NCBI GenBank assembly: GCA_017311315.1
Contig: CM029617.1
Location: 7,825,820 to 7,889,819, forward strand
DNA length: 64,000 nt
From: Dendrocalamus latiflorus
Lineage: Eukaryota; Streptophyta; Magnoliopsida; Poales; Poaceae
Reading direction: 5' to 3'
Below are positions 10,858-21,350 of the stretch, piece after piece. Made by a program: the position numbers and the translations under genes. A model generated the notes under the pieces. The model was not told the DNA's origin, ran no database searches, and was given only the letters and a program-made list of their open reading frames with translations. Each line of letters starts with the position of its first letter. Within the stretch, counting starts at the first letter, position 1.

Positions 10858-13344
10858 CTACTGTGAGAAGAGAGCCTTGTGGCAGCTGCTGCAGCAACGG
10901 CTCTCGCGGCCGTCGACGTTCTTGCCGTCGAGGTACCTGCCGGCGAGCATGTCGAAGAGGAGGCCCGCGCCGACGCCGACGGCGAGGTCGATGGTGTAGT
11001 GCCCCCTGCACGCCAGCAGCCTGACCCCCTGCAGCAGGTTGAGCGCGTCGTAGACGCCAGCCATCCAGCGGCGCCCCACGCGGCGCATGTCGGCGGCCGC
11101 GATCACCGCGCCGGCGACGTGCCCGGAGAAGAAGAGGAAGAAGGACACGTTCCCCACGGGGAAGTCCATCCCGGACCCCAAAAATTCCCCCGGCAGAGGC
11201 AGCTGCGTGGAGCAGCCGAGCAGGCCGCGGCAGGTGAACATCATGAGCGCCGCTACGGCGGCGCGCGGCCGCCCCTCGGCGAGGATGGCCCACAGGATGT
11301 AGGTGGCCTGCATCGCCACGAACACCTGCACACATGATCTGTCACGTCACGTCACAGGATTATTCTGCCATGACAAACGTACGGGGCCTAGCTGGATGCA
11401 GGATCTTATCAGGAAATCCCATGGGTACGTGAATGCGCGATGCTGACATTGTTAATTCTTATCGGAAAAGATCGGAGTTTTTGTTTCTTTGCCGGTGTTG
11501 AACCGTTGGGTGACCCAGCACCATCAGTTTCTTGCTCTTGTGGCTTGGTTTATGGTACACGTCTTACGGTTTATACTATAGTAAATAGCTTTAAATTATA
11601 CTAATATAGGTTAACAAAAAATTATAGTAAAAAATATATTAATTATAGTTATACCAACAAAAATTATATATAATTATTTTTCTATATATACCACCTTTTA
11701 TGAGTAATCTAACTTGGAAAACTTAAGGGCCTGTTTGGAACAGAGGAATTTCACAGGAATTTTGCAGGAATTTTGCAGGAAACAGTTCAATTCCCGCAGG
11801 AATCGGGAAAAATTCCCGCATTCCAAACAGGGCCTAAGCCATAAGTAATATTCCAAAGCAACCCAAATCCCTACCTAGCTGGCTCTTAGCCTGTCCAACT
11901 TGCAGGGACAGACAAACCTGCCAGGCTAAAGTCTAATCTAACGCAGACTTATCTGTGAGTGCTTTGTATATCTGGCACAGTAAAAAAATTTAATTTTAAT
12001 TTATAGATACTGATTTTACAAATCTAGCCTTCCTTGCTGACCTAGGTAGCAACCGCAGCCTGTTAAGTTAGAGCTTGGCACGATGATATACCAAGCCAGC
12101 CAGCCGCGGCAGGTAATTAATTAGTGCTACTTATGATTAATTAATATTAATCATGCATGCTTAGTTACTGCTCATCATGCTTAAGCTAATAACCGGACCG
12201 CTCCTACCGAGTTGTGGTTGCTCTGCAGATTCTATGCTAACTGCGGCTACAGAGTTGTGGCTACAGATTTTTATAAAAAAGACGTCTAAACGCTAATTTT
12301 ATTTTTTTTAAAAAAATGACTATATTGCCAGGTATACGAAGATTATTTATTCGCTGGGAGGTGCGAGCCACATGCAGGCGATTCGCTGCACAGATGGAGT
12401 CAAGGCTGGCCAGCTTTGCTTCCCTCCCTCACCACAGATCGACCGGTCATTATCACCAGAGCCTAGGCAGAATTCTTTTCATGAAAGGAGTCATGTAAAA
12501 AAGAATTCTTTTGATTAAAACGAGAGATGGTACTATGCACCTGAATTAAAATTCACAAATTCGTGCCTTGTTGGCATTGCTCAAACCGATTCACCAATAG
12601 TACCACATTGTTACTAATGCTACTGCATTACCACTATGATTATACTGGTGGTTTTGAGGAGCCCATAAAATTTCAGAAAGGGGAAATCCAGCCAAGAATA
12701 TGTGGCTGCTACGTGCTTCCTAGAACTCCATTCAGAGAGCACGTTCCTTCACGTTCGGTCAAAGAAAGTGGCATTGGGATTTGGGAGGTCAAAACAGGGA
12801 AAAGAAAATGAAAATTACTACTACATGGGGTGGTGATGTGCAGAGCAGCAGGTTCATTGAATCTAGGTGGTTGGGTAGGTAGGCAGGCGCTCACCGTGTT
12901 GAGCGCGGCAAGAAGCGAGTTGAGCCATGGCCGGGCGGCCAGCCCGGCGTGCAGCGCGGCCGTGGCGGCGAACCCGAGGTCCAGCGGCGGCGCGGCGGGC
13001 GGGACCATGGGGATGGTGTACTCCACGCCCATGAACAGCAGCAGCCCGCACCCGAACAGCGCCGGCAGTGGGTGCCGCCGCAGGACGCCGCCCACGCCCG
13101 CCACCGACCACCACTCCGGCCTCCACCTCCACTTCCCGCGAATCCCGCCGCCGCCGCCCATTGCGCCCGTCTCAGCAGCCTCGGAGCCGTCCGGCAGCGG
13201 CGGCACCGGGTGGACCTTCTTGGCCCCGCGTATGCGCGCGGTGCCCGCGGGCGCGTCGACGACGCGGAGCCCCGCGAGCGCGCCGGACTCGCTGCCGCCC
13301 ATGGCGGCCTGGTCTTGCCCCGAGGCTAGGCTGGGCGGCGGCAT
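10858..13344 (-). CDS. ROD1: Phosphatidylcholine:diacylglycerol cholinephosphotransferase (PDCT/ROD1), two exons
   Basis: Exon 1 is 13344-12895 and exon 2 is 11325-10858, joined at a phase-0 intron with donor GTGAGC (12889-12894) and acceptor TGCAG (11326-11330). The product is about 305 aa, close to Arabidopsis ROD1. ATG at 13344 (MPPPSL) is the first in-frame ATG; a codon further upstream in this frame (13357-13359) is GTG. The enzyme moves phosphocholine between PC and DAG in the ER, feeding polyunsaturated fatty acids into storage oil. The N-terminus is acidic/glycine-rich and presumably cytosolic; membrane segments follow (LFGCGLLLFMGVEYTI, FVAMQATYILWAIL, SFFLFFSGHVAGAVIAA). The lipid-phosphate-transferase motifs are intact: SGH around residues 217-219 and GHYTID with His about 259 and Asp about 263. 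Codons are strongly GC-biased, as in many grass genes. No lesion seen. Confidence 0.93.
11727..11834. mobile_element. Tourist-like MITE in the ROD1 intron
   Basis: A 108-bp element has inverted ends GGGCCTGTTTGGAA (11727) and TTCCAAACAGGGCC... (to 11834) and an exact TAA target duplication at 11724-11726 and 11835-11837. These ends and the TAA/TTA site are diagnostic of PIF/Harbinger (Tourist) MITEs. It lies about 500 bp from the acceptor of the ROD1 intron and leaves the splice sites intact. Confidence 0.9.
11838..12894 (-). other. Remainder of the ROD1 intron
   Basis: The ROD1 intron (11326-12894, about 1.57 kb) is AT-rich, with an AATTAATT-rich patch at 12115-12160. Frames in it have no family signature. 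Confidence 0.7.
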
Positions 13345-13470
13345 GCGTCGGCTGCCCACCTGGTTACTTTTGGGTTGGGCTCGCGCGGCAGGTCGGGTGG
13401 TTTCGTGCGCGCGGGCGTGGTCGGCCGTGCGAAAATGCGCCTGATTTGTGATTTCGCCGTGCCTTCGGTG

Positions 13471-13481
13471 GTTTTATAGCC
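13471..13481 (-). promoter_or_regulatory. TATA box of ROD1
   Basis: The minus strand reads GGCTATAAAAC, a strong plant TATA box about 130 bp upstream of the ROD1 ATG at 13344, leaving room for a leader of roughly 100 nt. Confidence 0.7.
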
Positions 13482-13604
13482 GGTGTGGGCGGAGATACCA
13501 AGGGAGCGGTTGAGTTAATTCATGGATGGGTGGTACCGGTGCAAATAAAATAGATATTTTTTGACCATGGACCTATCTGGAGCGAATTTAGAAAAACAGC
13601 TATT

Positions 13605-13790
13605 TCTTGACTGATAGAACTTTATTTAGGTCCCACTCGTTGCGACTTGAGTTTTTGATTTTTTTAATTTATTATTTATTATTTTTAAATTTTATTTTTT
13701 TCTAATTTTTTTGGCTTTTTGAGCTTTTTGCCGGTTCTTTTTTCCCGTATTTATTTACATTGTTCGTGATGGGTTAACCTGTATTCTTAA
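13605..13790. mobile_element. MITE family A, degenerate fragment
   Basis: GAGCTTTTTGCCGGTTCTTTT plus the flanking TTTGGCTTTTT and CCCGTATTTATTTACATT align with the interior of the family A copies at 1866-2134 (opposite orientation) and 62717-62988. The ends are not recognisable. Confidence 0.55.
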
Positions 13791-13951
13791 ATTTGGTCTC
13801 CTTTTGCGACTGCGGAAGGAGTGACAGACATGTGTTAGCTGCTGAGCACCCATATCACGGCAGGTGGTGGCGCCCACAGCAGCACAGGTCAGCTCAGTAG
13901 GATTGACCGACTGCCCACTTGCTGAGCCCACCGACCTTGGCATGCATCGAC

Positions 13952-14869
13952 TAGGGGTGCAATCAGATTAGATTCAGACGAATATTGCTCGTACCATATC
14001 CTAACCTATATTTTTTGGATTCAAGGACAGATACAAATACGAATTATGAGTATTTAAAATTTCAAACACGGTACCGTCGGGACGAATACGTGACGGTTTC
14101 AAATCGAAAATAGATAATATAGACGAATAGTACACACATACGGAAAGGAACATACGCTAAACCATACCATCACCTCAAGCAGCAAATTATTAGACATAAG
14201 TACATAATAATGATCACAAATGTCACACGACACAAGTTCAACATGACATAATACCATGACCTAATGTATAAACAAATAATATGTGTTAGAAGTAATCTTG
14301 ACTTAGAGTCCATGTCGTAGTAGAGTTTGTTTCCGAGTATAACTCAAGTTGAAGTTGACACCAACTTGAAGTCAGAATCGGAATAGAAATAGGAGAGTTT
14401 TATCCCTATATATTGGGGGAACTAGTACCCAGTTTTGTATCAAAGGAAGAAAAGCAAGAAAGAGGGGGAGCAAATAAGAGAATAAAGAAATTCAGAAATT
14501 TCTTCCGTGTTCTCTCATATTATTTGCCATGTGTGTGTTTTCTCCTGAATTAAAGTTGTAACAATATGGATGGATAGTAACCATCGCGAGGGTGGAGGCA
14601 GCTCCCGGTAGGGGCGTGTTCTGGGTAGTGGCGGCATCGACAAGCCTGTGCGTGCGTGGTGCTGGATATCTGGCCAGATATTATCCAATTTACCATTTAG
14701 CGTCGCTATCGGTCGGATTTTAACTCCCCCAATTTGCTACTGAATCCGGGACTAATTATCCGATATCGATATTGAATCCAACTGGATACTGAATTGCCTT
14801 CTCAAATTCTGTACCGATTAGATTCGGTATTGAATCTGTCGAAATTGCCTTGTACTATTTGCACCCCTA
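13952..14869. mobile_element. hAT-type non-autonomous element carrying a solo LTR
   Basis: Terminal inverted repeats are TAGGGGTGCAA (13952) and TTTGCACCCCTA (to 14869), the hAT pattern related to Ac/Ds ends. The 8-bp flanks GCATCGAC and GCATCACA agree at five positions, so the target duplication is degenerate. Subterminal regions repeat GATTCGG/CCGAAT-like motifs. No transposase. The interior is interrupted by a solo LTR at 14284-14563. Confidence 0.72.
14284..14563. mobile_element. Solo LTR (280 bp)
   Basis: It starts TGTTAGAAGT and ends GTTGTAACA, with an exact 5-bp target duplication ATATG at 14279-14283 and 14564-14568. CTATATATTGGG (about 14405) is a TATA candidate on the plus strand. 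No internal domain remains, as expected after LTR-LTR recombination. The TGTTAG...TAACA ends suggest copia. Confidence 0.88.
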
Positions 14870-15090
14870 GCATCACACATCCCTCACGGGCGCGTTAGTA
14901 GGTCCCAATGAACAAACAAAAACAGTACAAGAATAATAAACTAACCAATCTTTGAAGGGAGAGAAACTTTTTAGTAGTGATTTCAGTGATTTGATACGTT
15001 GCCTAGTAATGCGATGAGCAAGAGTCCAAAGAGAGGGAAGAGAGAGCTAGCTAGTTGTTCAATGTTAATCTGGAATCATTAGCGAAACTA

Positions 15091-15873
15091 GCCGGTTTGA
15101 ACGTGTTATTTGTCAAAATAGCATCTTCTTTGCATCAATTGCAAAAAATAGCTAACAGGTGCCTCAGTCCGACACATGATGACTCACCATGTGCATTAGC
15201 CCTGCCAAGTGTTGGCCCAATGCACCTGCCACTCGATCACTGGGCGGTAGGTGTGCCACGTGTCACACCGAGAAACTTGCCGCCTGGTGATCGGGCAGCA
15301 GGCACCACGTGTTGTCCCGAGGAACCTGCCGCTAGGGGTGAAAACGGGTCGGGTTAATCCCGACCGATCCGGCACCAAATCCGATTGGTACCGAATCCGA
15401 CTAGTATCGAATCCGGAGAAAAAAAATATGGGTTAGGATATGGTAACAGCAATATCCGTCCGAATCCGAATATCCGTCCGAATCTGATACATCTTCAAGT
15501 TTGATTTCAGGTTAGTGCTACTATTTGACGTTTCATTTTCTTTTGCAATGGTAAAATAAAATCTTCCACATCAGCTATTAAATAGTAACATCAAGTCAGT
15601 GCGTCCTACTCCATTTACTGCACTGTATGCATTCCTTACAAACAAGTAGGGGTGCAAACGAAATGGGTTAATCCCGACCGATCCGACACCGAATCCGATT
15701 GGTACCGAATCCGGAGAAAAAATATAGGTTAGGATATGGTAACAGCAATATCCGTCCGAATCCGACCCATTTTCACCCCTACCTGCCGCCTGATGACTGA
15801 ACGATAGGTAGTGCCATTTTTGCAATTGATGCAAAGATGATGCTATTTTTGCAAATAACATGTCAAAACCGGC
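15091..15873. mobile_element. Inverted-repeat (foldback) MITE split by a Ds-like element
   Basis: The left arm (GCCGGTTTGAACGTGTTATT at 15091, then AAAATAGCATC and TTTGCATCAATTGCAAAAA) is the reverse complement of the right arm ending AACATGTCAAAACCGGC at 15873. The interior is rich in CCTGCCGCC-like motifs also found in the larger foldback element at 17772-47548, suggesting related families. Without the Ds-like insertion it would be about 325 bp. Confidence 0.75.
15333..15781. mobile_element. Ac/Ds-like hAT element with exact 8-bp target duplication
   Basis: Ends TAGGGGTGAAAACGGGTCGG (15333) and CCGACCCATTTTCACCCCTA (to 15781) are inverted repeats close to maize Ac/Ds termini. The 8-bp target duplication CCTGCCGC is exact (15325-15332 and 15782-15789). 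A second left-type end (TAGGGGTGCAAACG) begins at 15647, and the 100+ bp after it repeat the outer left end in direct orientation, so the element has two left ends and one right end. No transposase. Confidence 0.9.
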
Positions 15874-16040
15874 CAAAGGTGGGTGCCAAGTCGGATGGGC
15901 TTGGTAGCTGATTGCTGAACCAGGTGTACCCGACAGGTGGGATCCTAGCGAGCTAGCCTGTGTTGCTAAGGGTGTTACCATCTACTACGATGCGAGAGCT
16001 TAGCAGGTGACACTTGTCGCTTGCCACTGCTTCTGGTGTC

Positions 16041-16056
16041 GGGGGGGGGGGGGGGG
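16041..16056 (+). repeat. Poly-G tract (16 G)
   Basis: An uninterrupted run of 16 G. Length is unreliable in long-read assemblies. Confidence 0.85.
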
Positions 16057-16800
16057 AAATCTAGAAATACATGTGCTTATAGGCTGGTTTCGAAAAAATT
16101 GTTACAATATCATTTATATGATGACTTCGGAATAGTTATGGAAGACGAGTGGGGAGAAGATAAGAATGCGTGTTGGTTGGGATAGAAAAAATTGAACTCT
16201 CATAACTTGTGAGCCTCACCGTCACGGGTAAAAAAGCAGCCGCAGAATGGGCAAACATTCGTGTCCGATATTGTTCGCGTTCAACTCTAATTTTAATTAA
16301 AAATATAAAATATAATATAGGATAAGTGATATATGATCATATCCACTCTGGTTATGTTGCTTGTGTTTGAGAGTAGTTAATTGTGACTATGATCATCATC
16401 ACAAGAATTTATGATGATGGTGCGTGCTAAGGGGTACGTAGAGCAGTTAAGGGCAGTACTGTGGTGTTTTCAAAAGTAATGTAGGTTTGGCGAAGGTTAT
16501 CAATACCACGCTACAAGTTATGGTTGATATTGTGGAGAAAATGTTTTAGTGGTAGTATCTCTTTTCAAACTGAAAAAATGTCTCGACTTGGTAGGTTAGT
16601 GTGGCAAGTTAGCCTACGTATTGGTCTCAAATTCTGAGTGTGAAAAAGACGTGACAACTGAGGCAGACAAAAAAAAAATGTGTGTATGCCATGCTTTGTT
16701 GGTGTGCCATAACTGGTCGTCACTTTGCGTCAATAGGCGCCGACAGAACAAGTCGATTTTGCATTTTATTTCTCTAACCTTATTCGCATTATTGACGTGT

Positions 16801-16848
16801 GCTCAAAAAATCATAAGAATAATTACAAGTTCTTATGATTTTTTGAGC
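16801..16848. other. Perfect 19-bp inverted repeat with 10-base loop
   Basis: GCTCAAAAAATCATAAGAA (16801-16819) is exactly complementary to TTCTTATGATTTTTTGAGC (16830-16848). The loop is TAATTACAAG. It is too short for a typical plant microRNA precursor and has no flanking transposon ends. It may be a relic of a small palindromic element. Confidence 0.85.
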
Positions 16849-16865
16849 ATGACTCAGGTAGCAGA

Positions 16866-16958
16866 TAGCATAAACCATCGGTAATATGATTTGTCTTTTA
16901 GAGAAACGAAAGAACACATGCATGTTTTCTTATTTTGTGGCCGTAGGTTCAGAGTAAT
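16866..16958 (+). repeat. Direct repeat, copy 1
   Basis: TAGCATAAACCATCGGTAAT through GTGGCCGTAGGTTCAGAGTAAT recurs at 17069-17162 with a few differences. The two copies are about 110 bp apart, and similar GACTCAGG(T/A)AGCAG sequence precedes both. Confidence 0.85.
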
Positions 16959-17068
16959 CTCTACTCTTTAAAAATATAAATATTCTTCCTACTCTCTTCT
17001 CAGCCGTCCGATCTAAACACAGAAATCTTGACTCAGGAAGCAGAAGTGCGGAACCTAGGCAAATCTTT

Positions 17069-17162
17069 TAGCATAAACCATCGGTAATATGATTTGTCTT
17101 TCAGAGAAACGAAAGAACACATACAGGTTTCCCTAGTTTGTGGCCGTAGGTTTCAGAGTAAT
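17069..17162 (+). repeat. Direct repeat, copy 2
   Basis: Partner of 16866-16958, same orientation, with substitutions and one-base indels. Confidence 0.85.
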
Positions 17163-17549
17163 ACCGATATGGTATCTAAATGACCCCAAGAAATGTTTGC
17201 TCGCAAGGGAAATCGAACAACCTCATGTGACACACTCAAGCACGAAACGAAACCACACTTGGGCGTGGCCCTGTCTCTTTATGTTGAGCATCATAGCATG
17301 ACACACAATTATGGCGGTGGTTAGGGCAGCCAAAGTTTGATATCCGTATAACAACTGACACTGTACCTGCCGGTCCTCGATGAGAATCCAAGGACAATTG
17401 ACGCGCAATTAAGCGGGGAAACCACATCGAATCACACACACTGACACGAACACGGAAGAAACAGCAATTTCAGGTTCTTTTCCGCCGATAGCTTAAGACA
17501 GGACCACGGCCAATAGCTTAAGATTATATATGATAGTTTTTATGTCTAG

Positions 17550-17771
17550 AATAAGTATTTGTACGAATGAATCGAATATTAATAAACTAATAAACTATTT
17601 TAAAAAACTATTCTAATAAGTCATTTAAAAAAGATAAAGAAACCGTCTTTTTTATTTATTTAGAGAAAATCATAAACTAATAAAAACAACGCTACATTCA
17701 ACAAATAAACAAGTCGTATAATCTAGCCCGCACACACGAACGGCCTAACATGACTGACCTGTAGAGTTAAA
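17550..17771. repeat. Segmental duplicate A, left flank of the large foldback element
   Basis: This sequence (for example TACGAATGAATCGAATATT, ACGCTACATTCAACAAATAA) recurs at 48674-48900, again ending where a foldback element begins (GCCAGATTT here, GCTAGATTT there). The matching right flanks are 47549-47672 and 49202-49325. Confidence 0.8.
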
Positions 17772-17882
17772 GCCAGATTTGGCACTGTTGCATACTGTGT
17801 TTACAAAACTAGCCGTATGCCTACTGTATTAGCAAAAATATCATTTTTGCCGTCCGATGGGCGGGCAGCAGCGCCGACGAGG

Positions 17883-17887
17883 CAACA
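17883..17887. other. Target-site duplication (left) of the LTR complex
   Basis: CAACA directly before the first LTR base (TGTCGG at 17888); identical to 45967-45971 after the last LTR. Confidence 0.88.
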
Positions 17888-20800
17888 TGTCGGAACCCGG
17901 AGCAACGACTCCTGGATCCTCTGTGTAAATCGCACTAGTCCAGGATCAGCTAGTGCACACAGTGAACAACAAAGATAAATACCAAGCATAATGACCTTTA
18001 TTTAACTTAAAGAGTACGGCCTTATGGCCAGCGTTTACATCAGTGCGCATTGGCAAAAATAACTGCAAAAGAAACTGCGGAAGCGAAGCTGAAAAGGCGA
18101 AGCCCAAGCCTGCCCACAGGCAAACAACTGCAAGACGTGGCCTACTCGTTCTGGTCTTCACCATAGTCGAAGTCGTCTTCCTCTGTGTGGAAAAAGCAAC
18201 GTGAGTACAAATTGTACTCCGCAAGTCACCCGGGAAAATGCAATATAATGATAAAGGCTTCAATGGAAGGCTTATAGGGTTAGTTTGCATAAAACATCAT
18301 TTAATGAAATACAGTAAATAGATTGAAATTGCAGAACTTGATACAATAAGTAAAACAGTACTTGTAATTGAAAATATTACCGTCAGTGCAGGCTCCGACC
18401 AAACACCAACCTATCCACGGGCATCCCACCCGGACCATCTTTTCCAAAAGATCACGTATGGATTCCATCCATCCACACGCTTTCATTGCGCAACTCTGAT
18501 GAATTCCATCCATTCACCAGATTTCAATCTCTCACGGATTCCATCCATCCGCAAGGTTTTCGAAAACATTTTTTGAAAAGCAAAGTCTAATCCATGAAAA
18601 ACTTTACTCAGCATGCCCATGACCGTGGGCACGGCTATCCAGGATAGATTATACACTCTGCAGAGGTTGTACAGCTTTACCCACAAGACACAATCATCCC
18701 ATATTGCCACCGGTTTACACACTTCCTTAGGTGTGCGGCGAGGAGTCGTGACAAGGCTTTTACAATGCGAAGCCTTCAACCTGGCCAAGCCAACTCTAAG
18801 GTTTCACCCCAGTAAGGAATCCACCAGACCGGGACCCCCTCTTGAGCCGAGTGAGACTTCTCATGGCCTACGCCACGCTCACTTTCAACCTACGAAATGG
18901 CTCAGGTTGGGACCCGCAAATTATTCAGCCAGGGCTGTCCCATACCAGCCTTGTGGTAGTACGTTAGGGCTTTGCAACAGTAGCTCACAGACCGGTCCTT
19001 AATTGACTTAGGCCCAACCACATACCCCCTGTGCCCGACAATCAACACTGTGTCTCCGAACAACAGTGCATGCCTGCACCCACCACCTAACCATTAGCCT
19101 AAGTCTAAACCAGATTTTATATTTTATTTTGAAAACATTCCATAATCCTTCTTGACTCACCGAAGTCAAGAATACAGATCAAAAGCTTATCATTTTATGT
19201 AAAAAGAGGTCATCATTTTATGTGAAAGATATCCCAAAACAAAATTATATGATTAAGCAGTGGCATTTGTTTTACAAGTCTCTAGCCAATACTAGTGTAC
19301 TAACTAGAGTTTGATTCTAAGGTGACAAGGTATAAGGATTTGCAATGTCAAAGGAGGTATTAACAAATAGGTATTAACTAAAGTTAAAACTGAATTGAAA
19401 TACGTTGAATAGAAATACGCATGCAATATAATTTAAATCAACATAATTTTATTTGCAATTCTGGGATCAACATGATCAAGGAGGGTGACTTGCCTTGCCC
19501 TTGAACTTGGTTTGTATCTTCGTCGAAGAAATCTCCCGAATCGTCGAAGTCTACACGTCAAAATAACTCACCAAATTCAAATAAATTCAAATTAAATTCA
19601 AATTGACTTCAAATATTTGAATTGAGGCCAGAAATGGATAGAGGGGAATTTTTGATGAATTTAGAAATTTGAATGGGCTCAAACGGAGTTAGGATGAAGA
19701 AGAACGGGCTCCGGGAAGTTTAAATTCAGAGAAAATGGAAAAATCAGGATTTTCGGAATTATTTTTCTAAAGGAAAATCTGGGATTATTGCGTCAGCAGG
19801 GAATTAATTTTTGGCTGATTTATTTTTCCACGGGAAATTCGGATTTATTGCGCCTGCTGACGTCAGCCCTGGGGCCGGGCCGACTGACAGGTGGGTCCTC
19901 GGTCTATGGACCGAGTCCACGGGCGAGGGGAGGCGCTGAGGTGGCGGTGGCGTGGCGGCTGACGGGGCAAGGAGGCGCCGAGGTGGCGGTGACGCGGCAC
20001 CAGGTGGCAGCCACGTGGGCGCGGACGCGGGCATGGCCGGCCGGCCGGGGAGGCTCGGGCCCGGGTGCTCGCCGGCGCTCCGGCGGGCGGTGGCCGTCGG
20101 CGAGGGGCGGAGGGAAACGAGGGGCGACGGGGAGCACGGCGGTGGCCGCGTGCTTACCGGAGGCGAACGACGGCGAGCTGGCGGCGAGCTGAGGCGGCGG
20201 CGAGCTCGGGTCTCGCGGCGCGGCGGGGATGGAGCGGCCGGGAGAGGAAGGGAGGAGCGGAGGGAGGTGGGGCGAGTTGTGGCGGAGGTCGGGGTGGGTT
20301 TATATAGGGGCGAGGGGGAGGGGCGGAGCGGGGATTCCTCGCCGGAGATGGCGCGGGGCGGCGGCGGAAATGGCGGGATTGGGGGGAAACACGGCGCGGA
20401 GATGGCGAGATCCGGCGCGGAGATGGCGGGGTTGGGTCGGGGAAGAGGAGAGAGGGAGAAAGGAAGGAGATCGGGCGACCGAGGGGGCGGCGCAAATGGC
20501 GGCGGTGAAGGCGCGGCCGTGCGGGAGGAGGGAGACAGCGTGCGGGGAAGACGACCCCGACGGGCGGGCCCCAGGGCGCAGCGAGAGAGAGGACGCGAGG
20601 AGGCACGGGCGTCGGATGGCGATCGGAGGGTGGGTGCGGAAGAGGAGCGGGTGGAGGCTGACGGGCCGGGCCCGCGTGGCGGTGGAAGTGGGGAGGGAGC
20701 GGCCGAGATGGGCCGGTGGGAGGCGCATGGCGCGAATCAGACCGCACGCGTGGCAGCCGGGTGGAGGGGGAAGGCGGGATCGGGCGGGGTGCGTGGGCTG

Positions 20801-21335
20801 ATCCCGGCCGTCCACGTGGCGGCCGGAGGGGAAGGGAGAGGGGATTTATTTTCTAATTTTGATTTAGGATTTTCAGAAAATCCCAGAAAATTCAATAAGC
20901 CTCAGAAAAATACCAAATAACTTCCAAAAATTCCAGGAAAATTCACAGAAGCTCCTGGTGACATTTTGGACTTAATAAAAATATTTCCAACTAATGTTGG
21001 TATTTAATTTTCATACTTTAAAATACTTTTTAATTTCAAAAATACATTTTTGAACTCCAGAAAATCCAGGAAACCAAATAAAAGCCAAATAACTCCAGAT
21101 AATTAATTTGAACTAGGATTTTCATATAAAATCAAAATATCATTTTATTTAATAATAATTTTAGGTTTTTCTGAAAATGCTTTTTAAATCCAGCTTTTCA
21201 AAAGCAGAAATTCAGAGCAAATCCAAATTTAAACTTTAGGCAACAAAACACTTATTTTAGATTAAATTTTAATTTTAATTGATTTTTATTTATTTCTTTA
21301 TTTATTTTATTTTAACAAAAACCTGGGCTGTTACA
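17888..21335 (-). repeat. LTR1 (3,448 bp, leftmost)
   Basis: Begins TGTCGGAACC and ends GGGCTGTTACA on the plus strand. It lies next to the PPT of internal 1, so it is the 3' LTR of that unit. AT-rich flanks enclose a strongly GC-rich core at about 19855-20850. It lacks the extra 5 bp present in LTR4-7 near its position 2050. Confidence 0.92.
20299..20307 (-). promoter_or_regulatory. LTR1 TATA box
   Basis: The minus strand reads CTATATAAA within CCCCTATATAAACCC, at the edge of the GC-rich core. Transcription would run leftward. About 150 bases downstream, CGCCTCCGGTAAGC (around 20147-20160) offers a splice donor. The box is conserved in all seven LTRs. Confidence 0.65.
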
Positions 21336-21350
21336 ATCTACCCCCCTTAA
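21336..21350 (-). other. Polypurine tract, internal 1
   Basis: Minus strand TTAAGGGGGGTAGAT abuts the LTR start TGTAACAGCCC, the expected position for plus-strand priming. It overlaps the last codons of gag. Confidence 0.85.

Larger units (their letters stand above)
15874..17549. other. Intergenic DNA with small structural repeats
   Basis: No gene recognised. The stretch holds a poly-G tract, a perfect hairpin and a diverged direct repeat, listed separately. Frames here are short and without signatures. Confidence 0.55.

Noticed and set aside
12709..13359. GTG at 13357-13359 as the ROD1 start, and continuation of exon 1 into 12709-12894
   Set aside because: A nuclear plant gene is expected to start at ATG, and the first in-frame ATG is 13344. 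The GTGAGC donor at 12894 and the conserved junction to exon 2 show that the downstream frame is intron.
17946..18788. Three short minus-strand frames (about 70-114 codons) conserved in all LTRs
   Set aside because: Conservation is explained by the LTRs being near-identical DNA. The frames have no recognisable domain.
19952..20920. Long overlapping ORFs on both strands (up to about 345 codons) in the GC-rich LTR core, repeated in every LTR
   Set aside because: Frames stay open on both strands because the DNA is extremely GC-rich. The products are low-complexity Arg/Gly/Pro strings without domains, and small indels between copies switch the frames freely.
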